This document shows positions 25,042 through 36,010 of a stretch of DNA of 64,000 nucleotides, one piece after another. The DNA comes from Streptomyces sp. NBC_00683. GTDB lineage: Bacteria > Actinomycetota > Actinomycetes > Streptomycetales > Streptomycetaceae. The stretch is from assembly GCF_036226745.1 (NCBI RefSeq), contig NZ_CP109013.1:3410001-3474000 (forward strand), in the 5' to 3' direction. The notes beneath the pieces were generated by a model. It searched no databases and was not told where the DNA came from. It was given only the letters and a program-made list of their open reading frames with translations. Every line of letters starts with the position of its first letter. Within the stretch, counting starts at the first letter, position 1. The position numbers and the translations under genes were made by a program.

Positions 25042-25286
25042 GGACGACTCCGTGAAGAAAGGCGGCCTCGTGGGCCTGCGGGAGAAAAGGGAGAGTCGCA
25101 TGCCGCTTCCTCGGTCGGGTGGGGCCGAGAGGTGTGGCGGGCTGCTGGTTCGAAGGTAACGATCTCCTTCGACGGAGGTGTCCACTCCGTGTCACCACTG
25201 CGTGACAGCCGTCACATCCCTCCCATGGCCGCCCGGCGAATTCTCGGCGAAGGACCCGGTGAACTCACGTCGGAGGAGGGAGGTTC
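25042..25286. promoter_or_regulatory. Upstream region of the surface protein gene
   Basis: The 245-base spacer contains a palindrome GTGACAGCCGTCAC at 25202-25215 and a TCGAAGG/CCTTCGA inverted repeat near 25149-25171. They could be regulator sites, but nothing links them to a known protein. No gene is visible. Confidence 0.3.
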
Positions 25287-26876
<1,590 letters not shown>

Positions 26877-27037
26877 GTCCTGCGCCTCCGCTCAAGCCAC
26901 TGTTCGGCCACCGGCGTCGCCACCGACCTGCCGGCGGGGGTCCGGGCGCCGGGACCTTGCTCACAGCATGCCCCGGGGCCTGGACTCACCTTCCCCATCA
27001 TGCGCAGGATTCGGCAACCGGGCAGGACGGGAATCCG

Positions 27038-27065
27038 TCTCATGAGATATCCGCGCCATGAGATA
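27038..27065 (+). repeat. CATGAGATA direct repeat upstream of the L,D-transpeptidase
   Basis: CATGAGATA occurs at 27041-27049 and 27057-27065, 16 bases apart. The first copy is part of the 10-bp palindrome TCTCATGAGA (27038-27047). It lies 34-60 bases before the start at 27099, where a regulator could bind. No regulator is known. Confidence 0.4.
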
Positions 27066-27098
27066 CCGGGAAACAGTGGGCGAACCAGGGGGACGAGG

Positions 27099-27977
27099 AT
27101 GAGACGCACAGGTACGAACAGCCGTGCAGGCAGAACGCGCACGGCGGCGACGGCATTCGTCGGCGTCCTCGCCCTCGCCACACTGACGGCGGGCTGCAGG
27201 GCGGAGACGGTGGGCGCCGCCGAGCCCACGGCCACGCCGAAGGCCCCCTCCACGGCCGCGAGCCCCACGGACGACGCCAAGCCGAGCAGCCCGGCGACTC
27301 CGTCCTCCCCCGAGGCGAAGCCGAGCAAGAAACCGGCACCGCAGCCGAAGACCCTGATGTCCGTCGGGGACCGGAGCAAGCAGGTGCGGGAGCTCCAGGC
27401 CCGGCTGCGCCAGATCGGCCACTTCGACCGCAGCCCCACCGGGTACTACGGCACCGCGACCGTCGCGTCCGTGCAGTCCTTCCAGGGCAAGCGGGGCCTG
27501 TCGCGTACGGGGAGGACCGACACGGTCACCTGGCAGCGGCTGCTCGGGATGACGCGCAAGCCCACTGCCCAGGAGCTGGATCCGCCGACCGACAGGCCGG
27601 CGGCCAAGCCGGACGCGCGCTGTATGACGGGCCGGGTCCTGTGCATCAGCAAGAACAGCCGCACCCTGTCGTGGATGATCGACGGCCGGGTCGTCTCGTC
27701 GATGGACGTGCGGTTCGGCTCGCAGTACACGCCCACCCGTGAGGGCACGTTCTCGGTGTACTGGAAGTCCCGTCACCACGTGTCGACCATCTACGACTCG
27801 CCCATGCCGTACGCGATGTTCTTCAGCGGGGGCCAGGCGGTGCACTACTCGTCGGACTTCGCGGCCCGCGGCTACAGCGGCGCCTCGCACGGCTGTGTGA
27901 ACGTCCGGGACGAGGGGAAGATCGCCTCGCTCTTCGCCCAGGTGCGGAACGGCGACAAGGTCGTCATTTATTGGTAA
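27099..27977 (+). CDS. L,D-transpeptidase with peptidoglycan-binding domain
   Basis: A 292-residue exported enzyme: signal peptide with lipobox LTAGC (Cys33), Pro/Lys-rich linker to about 85, a peptidoglycan-binding domain at 89-149 (KQVRELQARLRQIG), and a YkuD catalytic domain at about 177-291 with His264 and Cys266 in SHGCVNVR. It would make 3-3 crosslinks in peptidoglycan or attach proteins to it. ATG at 27099 follows GGGGGACGAGG; the frame is open far upstream, but that part overlaps the mutase gene on the other strand. Confidence 0.9.
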   Translation: MRRTGTNSRAGRTRTAATAFVGVLALATLTAGCRAETVGAAEPTATPKAPSTAASPTDDAKPSSPATPSSPEAKPSKKPAPQPKTLMSVGDRSKQVRELQARLRQIGHFDRSPTGYYGTATVASVQSFQGKRGLSRTGRTDTVTWQRLLGMTRKPTAQELDPPTDRPAAKPDARCMTGRVLCISKNSRTLSWMIDGRVVSSMDVRFGSQYTPTREGTFSVYWKSRHHVSTIYDSPMPYAMFFSGGQAVHYSSDFAARGYSGASHGCVNVRDEGKIASLFAQVRNGDKVVIYW

Positions 27978-27996
27978 CGCCTTCAACCAAAAAGAG

Positions 27997-28035
27997 GGCG
28001 CGGACGGGACCGGGGGAACGTGTCCCGCCCGCGCC
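27997..28035. terminator. Strong stem-loop terminator between convergent genes
   Basis: Arms 27997-28010 (GGCGCGGACGGGAC) and 28022-28035 (GTCCCGCCCGCGCC) pair over 14 bases with one mismatch and an 11-base loop. On the minus strand the stem is followed by CTCTTTTTGG, a U-rich tract, so it suits the gene ending at 28179. It also lies 20 bases after the L,D-transpeptidase stop. Confidence 0.75.
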
Positions 28036-28178
28036 GGATGCGCCGAGCCGAAGGTACGGGGGGAACCCCGGCTCAATGCGCGGCCGATGACCAGTCGGCT
28101 CACTTACTACTGCGTCAGCGCTTCGAAAAACGTCACACTTGTCAGCCGGAGGTCACTCCCGGGCCTTGTCCGCGCAGG

Positions 28179-29264
28179 TCAGCGGGTGGATGAGGCGGTT
28201 TCCGCCGAGGACTGCGCGTCCACTCCGTCCGGCTCGTCCTGGACCGGAGGCGTGCGGAAGGAGATCGACGGGAGGCCGCCCTCGGCGCCGTCCCCCGGGT
28301 CCTTGCCGCCGTCGGTGCCGTCCGAACCGTCCCCACCGCTGTCACCGCTCCCGCCGTCCCCGTCGAGGAGGCGGTCGCAGAAACGGTCGAGGTTGCGTTC
28401 GCCCTTGGCCAGCCGGATGAGCCGGCGCTCGCTCGCGTCGCTGAGGGTGCCGTCGCGGTAGTCACGGCACGCCCGGACGGACCTCTCGTACATCTCACGG
28501 GCGCTCTCGGTGCCGGTGCCGTCGGAACCGGACGGGCCGCCCGAACTGTCGGGCGTCTCCCGGCCGTCCGTACCGCCATCGGAACCGTCCTGGTCCGCGC
28601 TGCCGTCCCGGTCGCTGTCGCCCCGGTCCGTGCCGTTGCCTGTTCCGCTGCTGTCCTCACCGGTCCGCCCGGCTCCCGGGTCCGTTCCGGTGACCGCTCC
28701 GCCGGGCGCCCCGGAGGCGTCCGGGGAGGCGGGCGAGCCGGACGGCAGGGGCGAGGGCCGGCCGCCGTCGGGCATCTCGGCCCCAAGCTCCTCCGGAGAG
28801 GCCGCCGCCGATACGGACGTGGCGGGGACCGGGGAGCCCTGGCCTCCGAACGGCGCGGGAAGCATGCCGGTGCCGGCGGCGACGGCCACCCCGCCGAGCG
28901 CACACCCCGCGAGCGACACGGCGAGGCCGTAGCGCACGGGGCGGCTCCAGCGCGGGCGCCGGGACGGGGCGGACCGCGTGGCGCCGATCCGTACGGTGTG
29001 CAGGGCGTCCTGCTCGCCCGAGATTCCGGCTCTCACCGCGCCGTCCCGCTTCCTGGCACGGGAGGTCTCGCGGAAGGCTGCCAGCGCGGTTGCCTCACCG
29101 GGCAGTTCGGCGCCGGAAGGGCGCGGGGTACGCGCGGACCGCAGCGCGGCCGCCAGCCGCCGGGCCTCGTCGCGGGCGTGATCGTCGACGGGCTCGACGG
29201 ATTCGCCACGGAGCAAAAGCTCCGCCGCGTCCGCGTCAAGCCACTGGTACTGCTCGTCGGCCAT
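28179..29264 (-). CDS. Putative membrane anti-sigma partner of the ECF sigma factor
   Basis: A 361-residue single-pass protein: cytoplasmic part (1-125, with EEL-type acidic helices), one membrane helix near 130-150 (YGLAVSLAGCALGGVAVAAGTG) and a long extracytoplasmic part rich in Ser, Gly and Asp. Two Cys occur there (VRACRDYRD and DRFCDRLL) and could report redox state. I see no HXXXCXXC zinc anti-sigma motif. ATG at 29264 shares a base with the sigma stop (TGATG), which ties expression of the two and suggests an anti-sigma role. Confidence 0.6.
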   Translation of the reverse strand: MADEQYQWLDADAAELLLRGESVEPVDDHARDEARRLAAALRSARTPRPSGAELPGEATALAAFRETSRARKRDGAVRAGISGEQDALHTVRIGATRSAPSRRPRWSRPVRYGLAVSLAGCALGGVAVAAGTGMLPAPFGGQGSPVPATSVSAAASPEELGAEMPDGGRPSPLPSGSPASPDASGAPGGAVTGTDPGAGRTGEDSSGTGNGTDRGDSDRDGSADQDGSDGGTDGRETPDSSGGPSGSDGTGTESAREMYERSVRACRDYRDGTLSDASERRLIRLAKGERNLDRFCDRLLDGDGGSGDSGGDGSDGTDGGKDPGDGAEGGLPSISFRTPPVQDEPDGVDAQSSAETASSTR

Positions 29265-29947
29265 CACATGTCCTTCTGCGTCCACGGACGCGAATGCGTC
29301 ACACCGGCGGGCGCCGCCACACCGTTGCGGGCGGGGCGCTGCGCGGGCACGGCACCGAGTCCGGTACCCGCCGCCGGAATCTCGTCGTCCGGGCCGTTGT
29401 CCGCTCCGACCAGCTCCGCCAGCCTCTTCAGTCCACGGTGCGCCGCCGTGCGTACCGCACCCGGGCGCTTACCCAGAGTCTGCGCGGCGCTCTTCGCGTC
29501 CAGCCCGACCACCACGCGGAGCACGACGGCCTCGGCCTGGTCCTGCGGAAGCTGCGCGATGAGAGAAAGGGTACGGCCGGTGCCCAGCGACTCCAGCGCC
29601 TCGCCCGCCGTATCGGACTCGGCGGCCTTCCCGGCCAGCTCGGTCTCGTCGCCGCCGATGGCCGGCCGCCGGCCACGCATCCGGATGTGGTCCAGCGACC
29701 GGTTGCGCGCGATCCGGGCGGCCCAGCCGCGGAACCGGTCGGCATCCCCGCTGAAACGGTCGAGGTCACGCGCTATCTGCAGCCAGGACTCCGACGCGAC
29801 GTCCTCGGCGTCCGGCTCCCCCACCAGCGTCCGTATGTAGCCCAACAGGCGCGGCTGCACAGCGCGATACACAGTACGGAAGGCGTCCTCGTCCCCGTCC
29901 TGTGCCGCGAGCACCGCGGCAGTCAGCTCCGCGTCGTCCCCCAGCAC
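29264..29947 (-). CDS. ECF RNA polymerase sigma factor
   Basis: Sigma-70 region 2 spans DAFRTVYRAVQPRLLGYIRTLVGEPDAEDVASESWLQIARDL, and region 4 is LPQDQAEAVVLRVVVGLDAKSAAQTLGKRPGAVRTAAHRGLKRL. Region 3 is absent, as in ECF sigmas. I prefer the GTG at 29947, just before the first conserved residues (GDDAELTAAV); the frame extends to a GTG at 30019. The stop overlaps the putative anti-sigma gene. A C-terminal extension of about 45 residues after region 4 is unusual for a minimal ECF protein. Confidence 0.85.
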   Translation of the reverse strand: MLGDDAELTAAVLAAQDGDEDAFRTVYRAVQPRLLGYIRTLVGEPDAEDVASESWLQIARDLDRFSGDADRFRGWAARIARNRSLDHIRMRGRRPAIGGDETELAGKAAESDTAGEALESLGTGRTLSLIAQLPQDQAEAVVLRVVVGLDAKSAAQTLGKRPGAVRTAAHRGLKRLAELVGADNGPDDEIPAAGTGLGAVPAQRPARNGVAAPAGVTHSRPWTQKDM

Positions 29948-30233
29948 TCCCTCAACCCGCCCTGCTGATCTGAATCGCAGCTGGTCACCACTGCTGCGCC
30001 ACTCTGCGCGACTCAGCACGCTACGTGGTCGGACGGTGCCACGTCCATGACTTGTACAACCCGCAACTGTCCCCTGACGCAGCGCGGTGTGACAGAAAAC
30101 GCACCCACGGCGCTGAGATGAGTACGGGGTCGCACTGCGGCCCCGTGGAAGACGACCGGGGCCTCTCCTGTGGGGGGTGGCGGCCCCGGTCGTCGTCCCC
30201 TCTCTACTCTCCCGTCCGCGAGGCGCCGCAGAG

Positions 30234-30803
30234 TCAGACCCGGCCGCGCGCCCTGCGGGACATCACCGCACGCAGCACCCGCTGGCCCTCGGTCGACAGA
30301 TCGAGCGCGCGGCGCAGGCCCGCTCCGCCGCCCACGGTGCCCGCGGTCTCCGCGAGGGTCTCCAGGATCTCGATCTGGCGGCGGACCTCACCCGTGACGA
30401 GCGGCCCGCTGCCTTCCAGGTCGCCGCTCCGGCAGCGGTCCAACTGCTCGGCGCCGCCGGCGGCCGGGAAGTCGAACCCCCGGTGGATGTCCAGCGCGAC
30501 GAGCGAGCAGGCGTCGGCCCACGCGCGCAAGGGCGCCACGGCGAATTCGCCGGGCGCGGCGTCGAGCATCGCGCGGACACGGATCACCGCCGCGGGCGCG
30601 TCCCCTTCACTGTCCAGCGCCGCACGGACGGCCGCGAGCCGCGTGGCCCACTCCTCGCCGCTCCCGCAACTCGCCCAGAGCGGGCGCAGCGGCTCCGGTT
30701 CTTCGCCCTCGGACGGAGGCGGCAGGCAGCGGTCCAGGCATGCGAGCCCGCTCGCCGCCAGCCCTCGCTCGTCGGCAAGAGCGATCAGCTCCAGCAGGCT
30801 CAT
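30234..30803 (-). CDS. Conserved hypothetical protein, 189 aa
   Basis: The ATG at 30803 has GGGGAGA 6 bases upstream, so it is preferred over starts further upstream in the open frame. The sequence is mostly alpha-helical, with no signal or membrane segment (SLLELIALADERGLAASGLACLDRCLPP). I recognise no domain. It lies on the same strand as, and 112 bases after, another hypothetical gene; together they look like a small operon. Confidence 0.6.
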   Translation of the reverse strand: MSLLELIALADERGLAASGLACLDRCLPPPSEGEEPEPLRPLWASCGSGEEWATRLAAVRAALDSEGDAPAAVIRVRAMLDAAPGEFAVAPLRAWADACSLVALDIHRGFDFPAAGGAEQLDRCRSGDLEGSGPLVTGEVRRQIEILETLAETAGTVGGGAGLRRALDLSTEGQRVLRAVMSRRARGRV

Positions 30804-30915
30804 CGGCGTCTCCCCTCGGTCAGGACACAGCGGGACGCTGTGCTTCCTGTTACCGCGTACTGCGCCAGATGGCTGAAAAGCGTCACTCTCGCGACACGGG
30901 AGAACACGCTGAGAC

Positions 30916-31422
30916 TCAGTCAGACGGGCTCTCGATGCCCAGACGGTCCAGAAAAGCGAAGAAAAGCGGCTCGGCGAGCGACTCGGGATGTTCGACGCGC
31001 AGGAGTTCGAGCAGAGGTCCTTCGAGGACGCCGCGGCCGGATTCCGACGCCCACTGAACGGCCCGGGCCGCCGCGTCCTCGGGTGGCAGGAACAGGTCCT
31101 CGAGCGTGATGCCCTCCGGACCGAGATGCGCCGCCATGGGCGCCCGGCCCAGACAGGCGTACCAGGACCCGCTCTGCGGCGCCGCCGCCTCCACGGCCAC
31201 GCAGGCACTGTTCATGACGAACCCGAAGAGGACGGGCGCCCGTAAGGATTCGGCGAGTGCGGCCATGGAGCCGAGGGCCGGCTCGCTCGGGTGGGACCAG
31301 ACCTGCCAGCCGTCCGCCCGGTACTGCCGCAGGGTCAGCCGGTCCGCCACGTACCGCAGTGCGGGGTGGCCGGAAAGCGGCTCACCGCTGCGGCCCACCA
31401 AGTAATAGCCCCAGAAACCCAC
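30916..31422 (-). CDS. Conserved hypothetical protein, 168 aa
   Basis: A soluble acidic protein beginning MGFWGYYLVGRSGEPL, with a Trp-rich first third and a C-terminal half rich in Glu/Leu. No signal peptide or membrane helix. It resembles hypothetical proteins of Streptomyces, but I cannot name a family. The next gene on this strand starts 112 bases after its stop. Confidence 0.6.
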   Translation of the reverse strand: MGFWGYYLVGRSGEPLSGHPALRYVADRLTLRQYRADGWQVWSHPSEPALGSMAALAESLRAPVLFGFVMNSACVAVEAAAPQSGSWYACLGRAPMAAHLGPEGITLEDLFLPPEDAAARAVQWASESGRGVLEGPLLELLRVEHPESLAEPLFFAFLDRLGIESPSD

Positions 31423-31496
31423 ATCGCGCTCCCCCCGCGGTCCGGGGTGCCATTCTTCCCGGCGGACGCGGCGGGGAAGCGCGAAATCGGGTCAAC

Positions 31497-32324
31497 TCAG
31501 GACGGGACAGGACCGGCTGCCAGCTGCTCCCGGAGCGGGTACGCCCCGAGGGCCGCCCGCTCCCCCTGCATCGCGGTCAGCTTCCGCACGAAGCGGATCG
31601 CGAGGACGGCGGCGACGATGTCGAGCGCGTCGGAGGCGACGGTCAGCCCCACGGCGTCCACGATGTCCTGCCACAGTTCGGCCTGCTCGTAATTCCGGGA
31701 GGCATACCGGCCGAAGAGCCAGTCGAGCACCCAGGCTGTCCACCAGAGGTTCAGCGGCGTACGGGAGACGGTGCGCCAGCTGCCGTCCGTGTTGGTCTGG
31801 GCGCTCGCTGTCCAGATCCCGGCGGCGACCCGGCGGGGCAGCCAGAGGTTGCCGACGGGGACGAACCAGGAACCGATCGCCCAACCGGGCCGCATGGACT
31901 GCTGGCTCGCGTCGAACACCTCGGCGTTGAGCCGGACCCGGCGGAACCAGATGATGAAGACGACAGCGGTGGCCATCAGTGCGAGGAGCTGCAGGCTGTA
32001 CACCCGCTCGTCGAGCAGTTCGGCACGCTGTACCAGGCCGCCGGCGCCGGACGCGGGATCCCCGTCGGCGATGTCGGCGTACACACGCCTGGTGTTCAGT
32101 CCAGCCGCCACAGCACCTACATCGGTCACGATGACGGCGCCGAGCAGCGCGACGACGGCCTTGGACAGGCCTACGGGTGAGCGCAGCCGGTGCAGCCCTT
32201 CCTGCATCGGGGCAGGGGTCGGAGCCATCAGCCTGCCCGGCCGCAAGAAACTCAGCGCCGCACAGGCTGAGCAGCGACCGTCGGCGGACGCGGCCGGTCT
32301 CTTATGACATCGGGTACACAGCAT
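31497..32324 (-). CDS. DUF4328 membrane protein with N-terminal zinc ribbon
   Basis: Residues 3-22 hold two Cys-X2-Cys pairs (CTRCHKRP and GRCSAC), a probable zinc ribbon. The rest contains about four to five membrane helices and the DUF4328 core: FRRVRLNAEVFDASQQSMRPGWAIGSWFVPVGNLWLPRR. ATG at 32324 is preceded by a run of six G at 9 bases; a TTG 30 bases upstream is also in frame. Function of DUF4328 is unknown. It is on the minus strand, facing the end of the hexosaminidase gene. Confidence 0.8.
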   Translation of the reverse strand: MLCTRCHKRPAASADGRCSACAALSFLRPGRLMAPTPAPMQEGLHRLRSPVGLSKAVVALLGAVIVTDVGAVAAGLNTRRVYADIADGDPASGAGGLVQRAELLDERVYSLQLLALMATAVVFIIWFRRVRLNAEVFDASQQSMRPGWAIGSWFVPVGNLWLPRRVAAGIWTASAQTNTDGSWRTVSRTPLNLWWTAWVLDWLFGRYASRNYEQAELWQDIVDAVGLTVASDALDIVAAVLAIRFVRKLTAMQGERAALGAYPLREQLAAGPVPS

Positions 32325-32437
32325 GGAGCGGAACCCCCCAGGATTCGTCAGCAACGCATGAGCCGCGCGCCCCTCCCCAGGGCGCGCGGCTAGCGGAACC
32401 TAACCTCCCGCGGCGTCGCTGTCCACGCGGTTGCCGA

Positions 32438-34033
32438 TCAGTTCGACCCTTCGACCTCGTCCGCCAGCTGCTGGAACTGTGCCCAGGTCAGCGCCGGTTT
32501 GCGTGGATCCCACAGCTTCTGGGAGACCGCGTTGAGCGGCATCCGGATGCCGTCGGCCACCTGTTGCGGGGTCTGTGCGTTCGGCAGGTCCCCCCAGACC
32601 GCGAACCGGCCGCCGAGGATCTGCTTCGAGTAGCGCTCGGGCACCGGCTCGGTGCCGCGCAGGACGAACGGGGTCCACTGCTCGTAGATCCGCTGCCCCG
32701 TCGGATAGACGAAGTCGTTGGGCTGGCCGAGTACGTAGTAGAGGTACTCGTCGTTGAGGTTGATCACGTCACGGCCCTCGGCCAGGTACTCCTCGGGCGG
32801 CCGGGCGCCGATCTCCTTGCCCGTCCAGTACTCGACCTCGATGCCCTTGTGGGCGGTGACGGTCCCTCCGCTGAAGAAGCCGTCGTTCCAGGCCTTGGGG
32901 ATCTTGTCCGCCTTGCGGATGACCGCGGCTCGGTCGTTCAGCCAGCCCTCCGCCAGGTCCTGGATGGTGGCGTCGTCGCCGTACTTCTCCCGCGCGGCGG
33001 CGGCGAGCTGCGGGTACGAGGCCTGCGGGCTGCTCACCGTCAGCGCCTGGTACTCGTCCGCACCGACGTGGAACCAGTCACCGGGGAAGAGCTCGGTGTA
33101 CTCCTTCAGCAGGTCGTCGACGATCTGCGCCGCTTCAGGATCGGAGATGTCGATGGCTCCCTGACGGGCCACCCCCTGGGTGTTGCGCAGCTGGAGGTCG
33201 GGGTGGGCACGCAGGACCGCGCCCAGGTGTCCCGGGGAGTCGATCTCGCCGACGACCGTGATGTGGAGGCTCCGCGCGAGCTTCACGATCCGGCGGACCT
33301 CGGCCTTGGTGAGGTGTTGCTCGGAAACCACCTCCGGGTGCGACTCGGACTCGATCCGGAAGGCCTGGTCGTCGGAGAAGTGCAGGCCGAGCTGGTTGAG
33401 TTTGATGTCGGCCATCTCGCGCAGCCGGGCCTCGATCCATTCGGCGCTGTAGTGCTTGCGCGCGATGTCGAGGTTGAGACCGCGCTGCGGCCGGTCCGGG
33501 GTGTCGCGCACCACGCCCTCCGGCATGGTCCCGGCGGCGTTCAGCGACTGCTTGAGCGTGCGGGTCCCGTAGAAGACACCCGCCTGGTCATGGCCGCTGA
33601 TCGTGACCCGGTCGCCCGCCGTCCTCAGGGTGTACGACTCCGGGGCGCCCTTGGCCCCGAGCGCCAGCTCGACGTCACCGGCGCGGGCCGCGACCTCGCC
33701 CCGGTAACGGATCTTCAGCTCCTTGGCGAGCAGCTTCGCCTCGTCGGCGAGCTCCTCGTCGCCGTCGGCGACGACGACCGTGCTGTTCTCGGCCGGCTTC
33801 CAGCCGGGGCCGCGGGCGGCGGTGTGCGCACGCACCGCGGGCACGGTCTCGGGCGCCGCGGAGAGCGGATAGCTCCGGCTCGGCGAGGGGGAGGCGGATG
33901 TGCGCGAGGAGGCCTGCGCGCCGCCCTGGTTCCCGGGGCCGGAGCTCTCGGGCCAGACGATGACGGTGAGGGTGACGGCGGCTGCCGCCGTGACGGCGGC
34001 TCCGGCCACCAGGGCTCCGCGTGAGGGCGACAT
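32438..34033 (-). CDS. Secreted beta-N-acetylhexosaminidase, family GH20
   Basis: A 531-residue glycoside hydrolase with an N-terminal signal/anchor (10-27), a Ser-rich linker, a GH20b-like domain to about 175 and the GH20 barrel. RPQRGLNLDIARKHY (181-195) opens the barrel, and FHVGADEYQ (321-329) holds the catalytic Asp326-Glu327 pair. It removes terminal GlcNAc or GalNAc, probably from chitin or wall fragments, outside the cell. Signal-anchor rather than lipoprotein: no Cys follows the hydrophobic core. It is divergent from the OHCU-like gene. Confidence 0.9.
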   Translation of the reverse strand: MSPSRGALVAGAAVTAAAAVTLTVIVWPESSGPGNQGGAQASSRTSASPSPSRSYPLSAAPETVPAVRAHTAARGPGWKPAENSTVVVADGDEELADEAKLLAKELKIRYRGEVAARAGDVELALGAKGAPESYTLRTAGDRVTISGHDQAGVFYGTRTLKQSLNAAGTMPEGVVRDTPDRPQRGLNLDIARKHYSAEWIEARLREMADIKLNQLGLHFSDDQAFRIESESHPEVVSEQHLTKAEVRRIVKLARSLHITVVGEIDSPGHLGAVLRAHPDLQLRNTQGVARQGAIDISDPEAAQIVDDLLKEYTELFPGDWFHVGADEYQALTVSSPQASYPQLAAAAREKYGDDATIQDLAEGWLNDRAAVIRKADKIPKAWNDGFFSGGTVTAHKGIEVEYWTGKEIGARPPEEYLAEGRDVINLNDEYLYYVLGQPNDFVYPTGQRIYEQWTPFVLRGTEPVPERYSKQILGGRFAVWGDLPNAQTPQQVADGIRMPLNAVSQKLWDPRKPALTWAQFQQLADEVEGSN

Positions 34034-34238
34034 TGGTCAGAATCCTCCGGATCGGGGGAGAAACAGATCAAAGATGGGGAGATAGTCGGGCATTCTCCTC
34101 AGCGATTCGTCCATCAGGCGTTCCGAAACTCTCCCGTCCGGGTGAACTTCGCGCATGCCTCCGGTACCCGTTGCCCTGCCTCGCTAGCGTGGCGGCACAT
34201 ACGTCTCACTCTTCGCTCTCTCCCCCCACGCAACCTCG

Positions 34239-34925
34239 TTGCTCTCCGGTCCCTCTCCAGGGTCGAAGTCGTCGTTCAACCGAGGAGTCCCGCTGTCCAG
34301 GTCCAGCGAGTCCCACGCCGGCCTGCCGAAACCGCCGCAGCAGGCCGGGCGGTCAGCCATACCCGCCCAGGGCCGCGGTGCCGCCCATGCGGAGGCCCCG
34401 GTTCCGGATCCAGTCTCGGCGAGTACGCGCGAGAGTGCCCACTCGAGCGGGCTCGACCGCTTCAACACATGGCCCCGCGAGGCGGCCGAGGCCGCCCTGC
34501 TGGAGTGCTGCGGAAGCCGCCGTTGGGCCGTTCGCATGGCTGCCCACCGGCCCTATCCGGACCTCGGCACGGTTCTCGCCGCGTCCGACGAGGCGGGCTA
34601 CGACCTCGCTCCCACCGACATCGCGGAAGCGCTCGCGGCCGAGAGCGCGCCCTGCCTGCACCACGCCGCGCCCCGCGCCGCCCATCTCGCGCTCCGGGCG
34701 GCGCATGCCGCGTACGAGAGTCGCTTCGGCCACGCGTTCGTGATCTGCCTGGACGGTCTGCGGCCCTCGCAGCACGTTGACCAGGTGCTTGCCGCGATCC
34801 GTACCCGGCTGGCGCACGACCCCGACGAGGAGCGGTCCCTCACGGCGGAGGAGATGCGGCGACTCGCCCGGGGTCGCATCATCGAGCTGGTGACGGAAGC
34901 GGGCCGGGCACCGAGCCCGTTCTGA
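34239..34925 (+). CDS. OHCU decarboxylase-like protein lacking the catalytic motif
   Basis: From about residue 72 the sequence follows 2-oxo-4-hydroxy-4-carboxy-5-ureidoimidazoline decarboxylase: LDRFNTWPREAAEAALLECCGSRRW, then AHAAYESRFGHAFVICLDG near 159-177. The catalytic HPRIG block and the following S-X-EQ region are replaced by EALAAESAPCLHH, so urate-pathway activity is doubtful. The first 70 residues are Pro/Ser-rich. The start at 34239 is a TTG without a ribosome binding site; no better start exists before the conserved part. It is upstream of sdhC. Confidence 0.55.
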   Translation: MLSGPSPGSKSSFNRGVPLSRSSESHAGLPKPPQQAGRSAIPAQGRGAAHAEAPVPDPVSASTRESAHSSGLDRFNTWPREAAEAALLECCGSRRWAVRMAAHRPYPDLGTVLAASDEAGYDLAPTDIAEALAAESAPCLHHAAPRAAHLALRAAHAAYESRFGHAFVICLDGLRPSQHVDQVLAAIRTRLAHDPDEERSLTAEEMRRLARGRIIELVTEAGRAPSPF

Positions 34926-35115
34926 AAGGTGGCATATGGACTGCGGTAGGCCGTCCGTGCCTGTTTGATTGCCACTTTGATCACACCAGAGGCCCCGCCG
35001 CCATGGAACCGACAAAGCGTCGCTACGATGGCCAGGGCCGGTGGACCGTACCCGGCCGGGTCAGACCGACAGTCAAGCCGGCCGGCCCCAATCCCCGCTC
35101 CCGGAGGGTTCTTCC

Positions 35116-35496
35116 GTGCCGGCTGGAACGCTGTACCGCGGCCGGGAAGGCATGTGGTCCTGGGTGGCTCATCGAGTCACCGGTGTCCTCATTTTCTTCT
35201 TCCTGTTCGTACACGTCCTGGACACCGCTCTCGTGCGTGTCTCCCCCGAGGCGTACGACGACGTCGTGGCCACATACAAGACACCGCTCGTCGCGCTTCT
35301 CGAATACGGCCTGGTGGCCGCGATTCTCTTCCACGCGCTGAACGGTCTTCGTATCGTCGCCGTGGACTTCTGGTCCAAGGGCCCGCGCGTTCAGAAGCAG
35401 ATGCTCTGGGCCGTCCTGGGTATCTGGGTCGTGCTGATGGTCGGGGCCCTGTACCCCGTCCTCGGTCACGCCGTACGCGAAGTCTTCGGGAGCTGA
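35116..35496 (+). CDS. sdhC: Succinate dehydrogenase cytochrome b556 subunit
   Basis: A 126-residue membrane anchor with three helices and the family signature HRVTGVLIFFFLFVHVLDT near 18-36, where His residues bind haem b. It anchors SdhAB to the cytoplasmic membrane and passes electrons to menaquinone. GTG at 35116 lies 7 bases after GGAGGG, which decides the start over earlier ones in frame. It is first of the sdhCDAB operon. Confidence 0.92.
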   Translation: MPAGTLYRGREGMWSWVAHRVTGVLIFFFLFVHVLDTALVRVSPEAYDDVVATYKTPLVALLEYGLVAAILFHALNGLRIVAVDFWSKGPRVQKQMLWAVLGIWVVLMVGALYPVLGHAVREVFGS

Positions 35497-35501
35497 GGCC
35501 A

Positions 35502-35981
35502 ATGTCCATCGAGACCTCTTCCTCCGCGATCGGTGACGTCGAGGCGGTAAGCCTGTACGACGTCGACAACCCCGCTCCGGTGATCGAGCCCCCGCGCAAG
35601 CGCACGGGCAAGACCCCCAAGGGTTCGCGCACCAACTTCGAGATGTACGCCTGGCTCTTCATGCGCCTGTCGGGCATCGTGCTGGTCGTTCTGGTCATCG
35701 GCCACCTGCTGATCCAGCTGGTGCTGGACGGCGGCGTCTCCAAGATCGGCTTCGCCTTCGTGGCGGGCCGCTGGGCCTCGCCGTTCTGGCAGGTCTGGGA
35801 CCTCGCGATGCTGTGGCTCGCCATGCTCCACGGCGCCAACGGCCTCCGTACGGTCATCAACGACTACGCCGAACGGGACAACACCCGCTTCTGGCTGAAG
35901 ATGCTCCTGTACACCGCCACGGTGTTCACCGTCCTGCTGGGCACGCTGGTGATCTTCACCTTCGACCCGAACATCCGCTAG
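35502..35981 (+). CDS. sdhD: Succinate dehydrogenase hydrophobic membrane anchor subunit
   Basis: A 159-residue anchor protein with a 45-residue polar N-terminus, followed by three helices ([58 protein letters not shown]). The conserved His in VIGHLL and LHGANG fit haem and quinone binding. It begins 5 bases after the sdhC stop and ends 29 bases before sdhA. Confidence 0.9.
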   Translation: MSIETSSSAIGDVEAVSLYDVDNPAPVIEPPRKRTGKTPKGSRTNFEMYAWLFMRLSGIVLVVLVIGHLLIQLVLDGGVSKIGFAFVAGRWASPFWQVWDLAMLWLAMLHGANGLRTVINDYAERDNTRFWLKMLLYTATVFTVLLGTLVIFTFDPNIR

Positions 35982-36010
35982 GCGCCGGGACAGAGGGACC
36001 AGAGGAAACC

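Noticed and set aside
25202..25215. CRP-like site GTGACAGCCGTCAC
   Set aside because: The half-sites are spaced too closely for a classic CRP site and no other evidence supports it; kept only as a palindrome in the intergenic entry.
34926..35115. Riboswitch or structured leader before sdhC
   Set aside because: No known riboswitch motif or extended stem is visible in the 190 bases; only promoter-like AT-rich patches.
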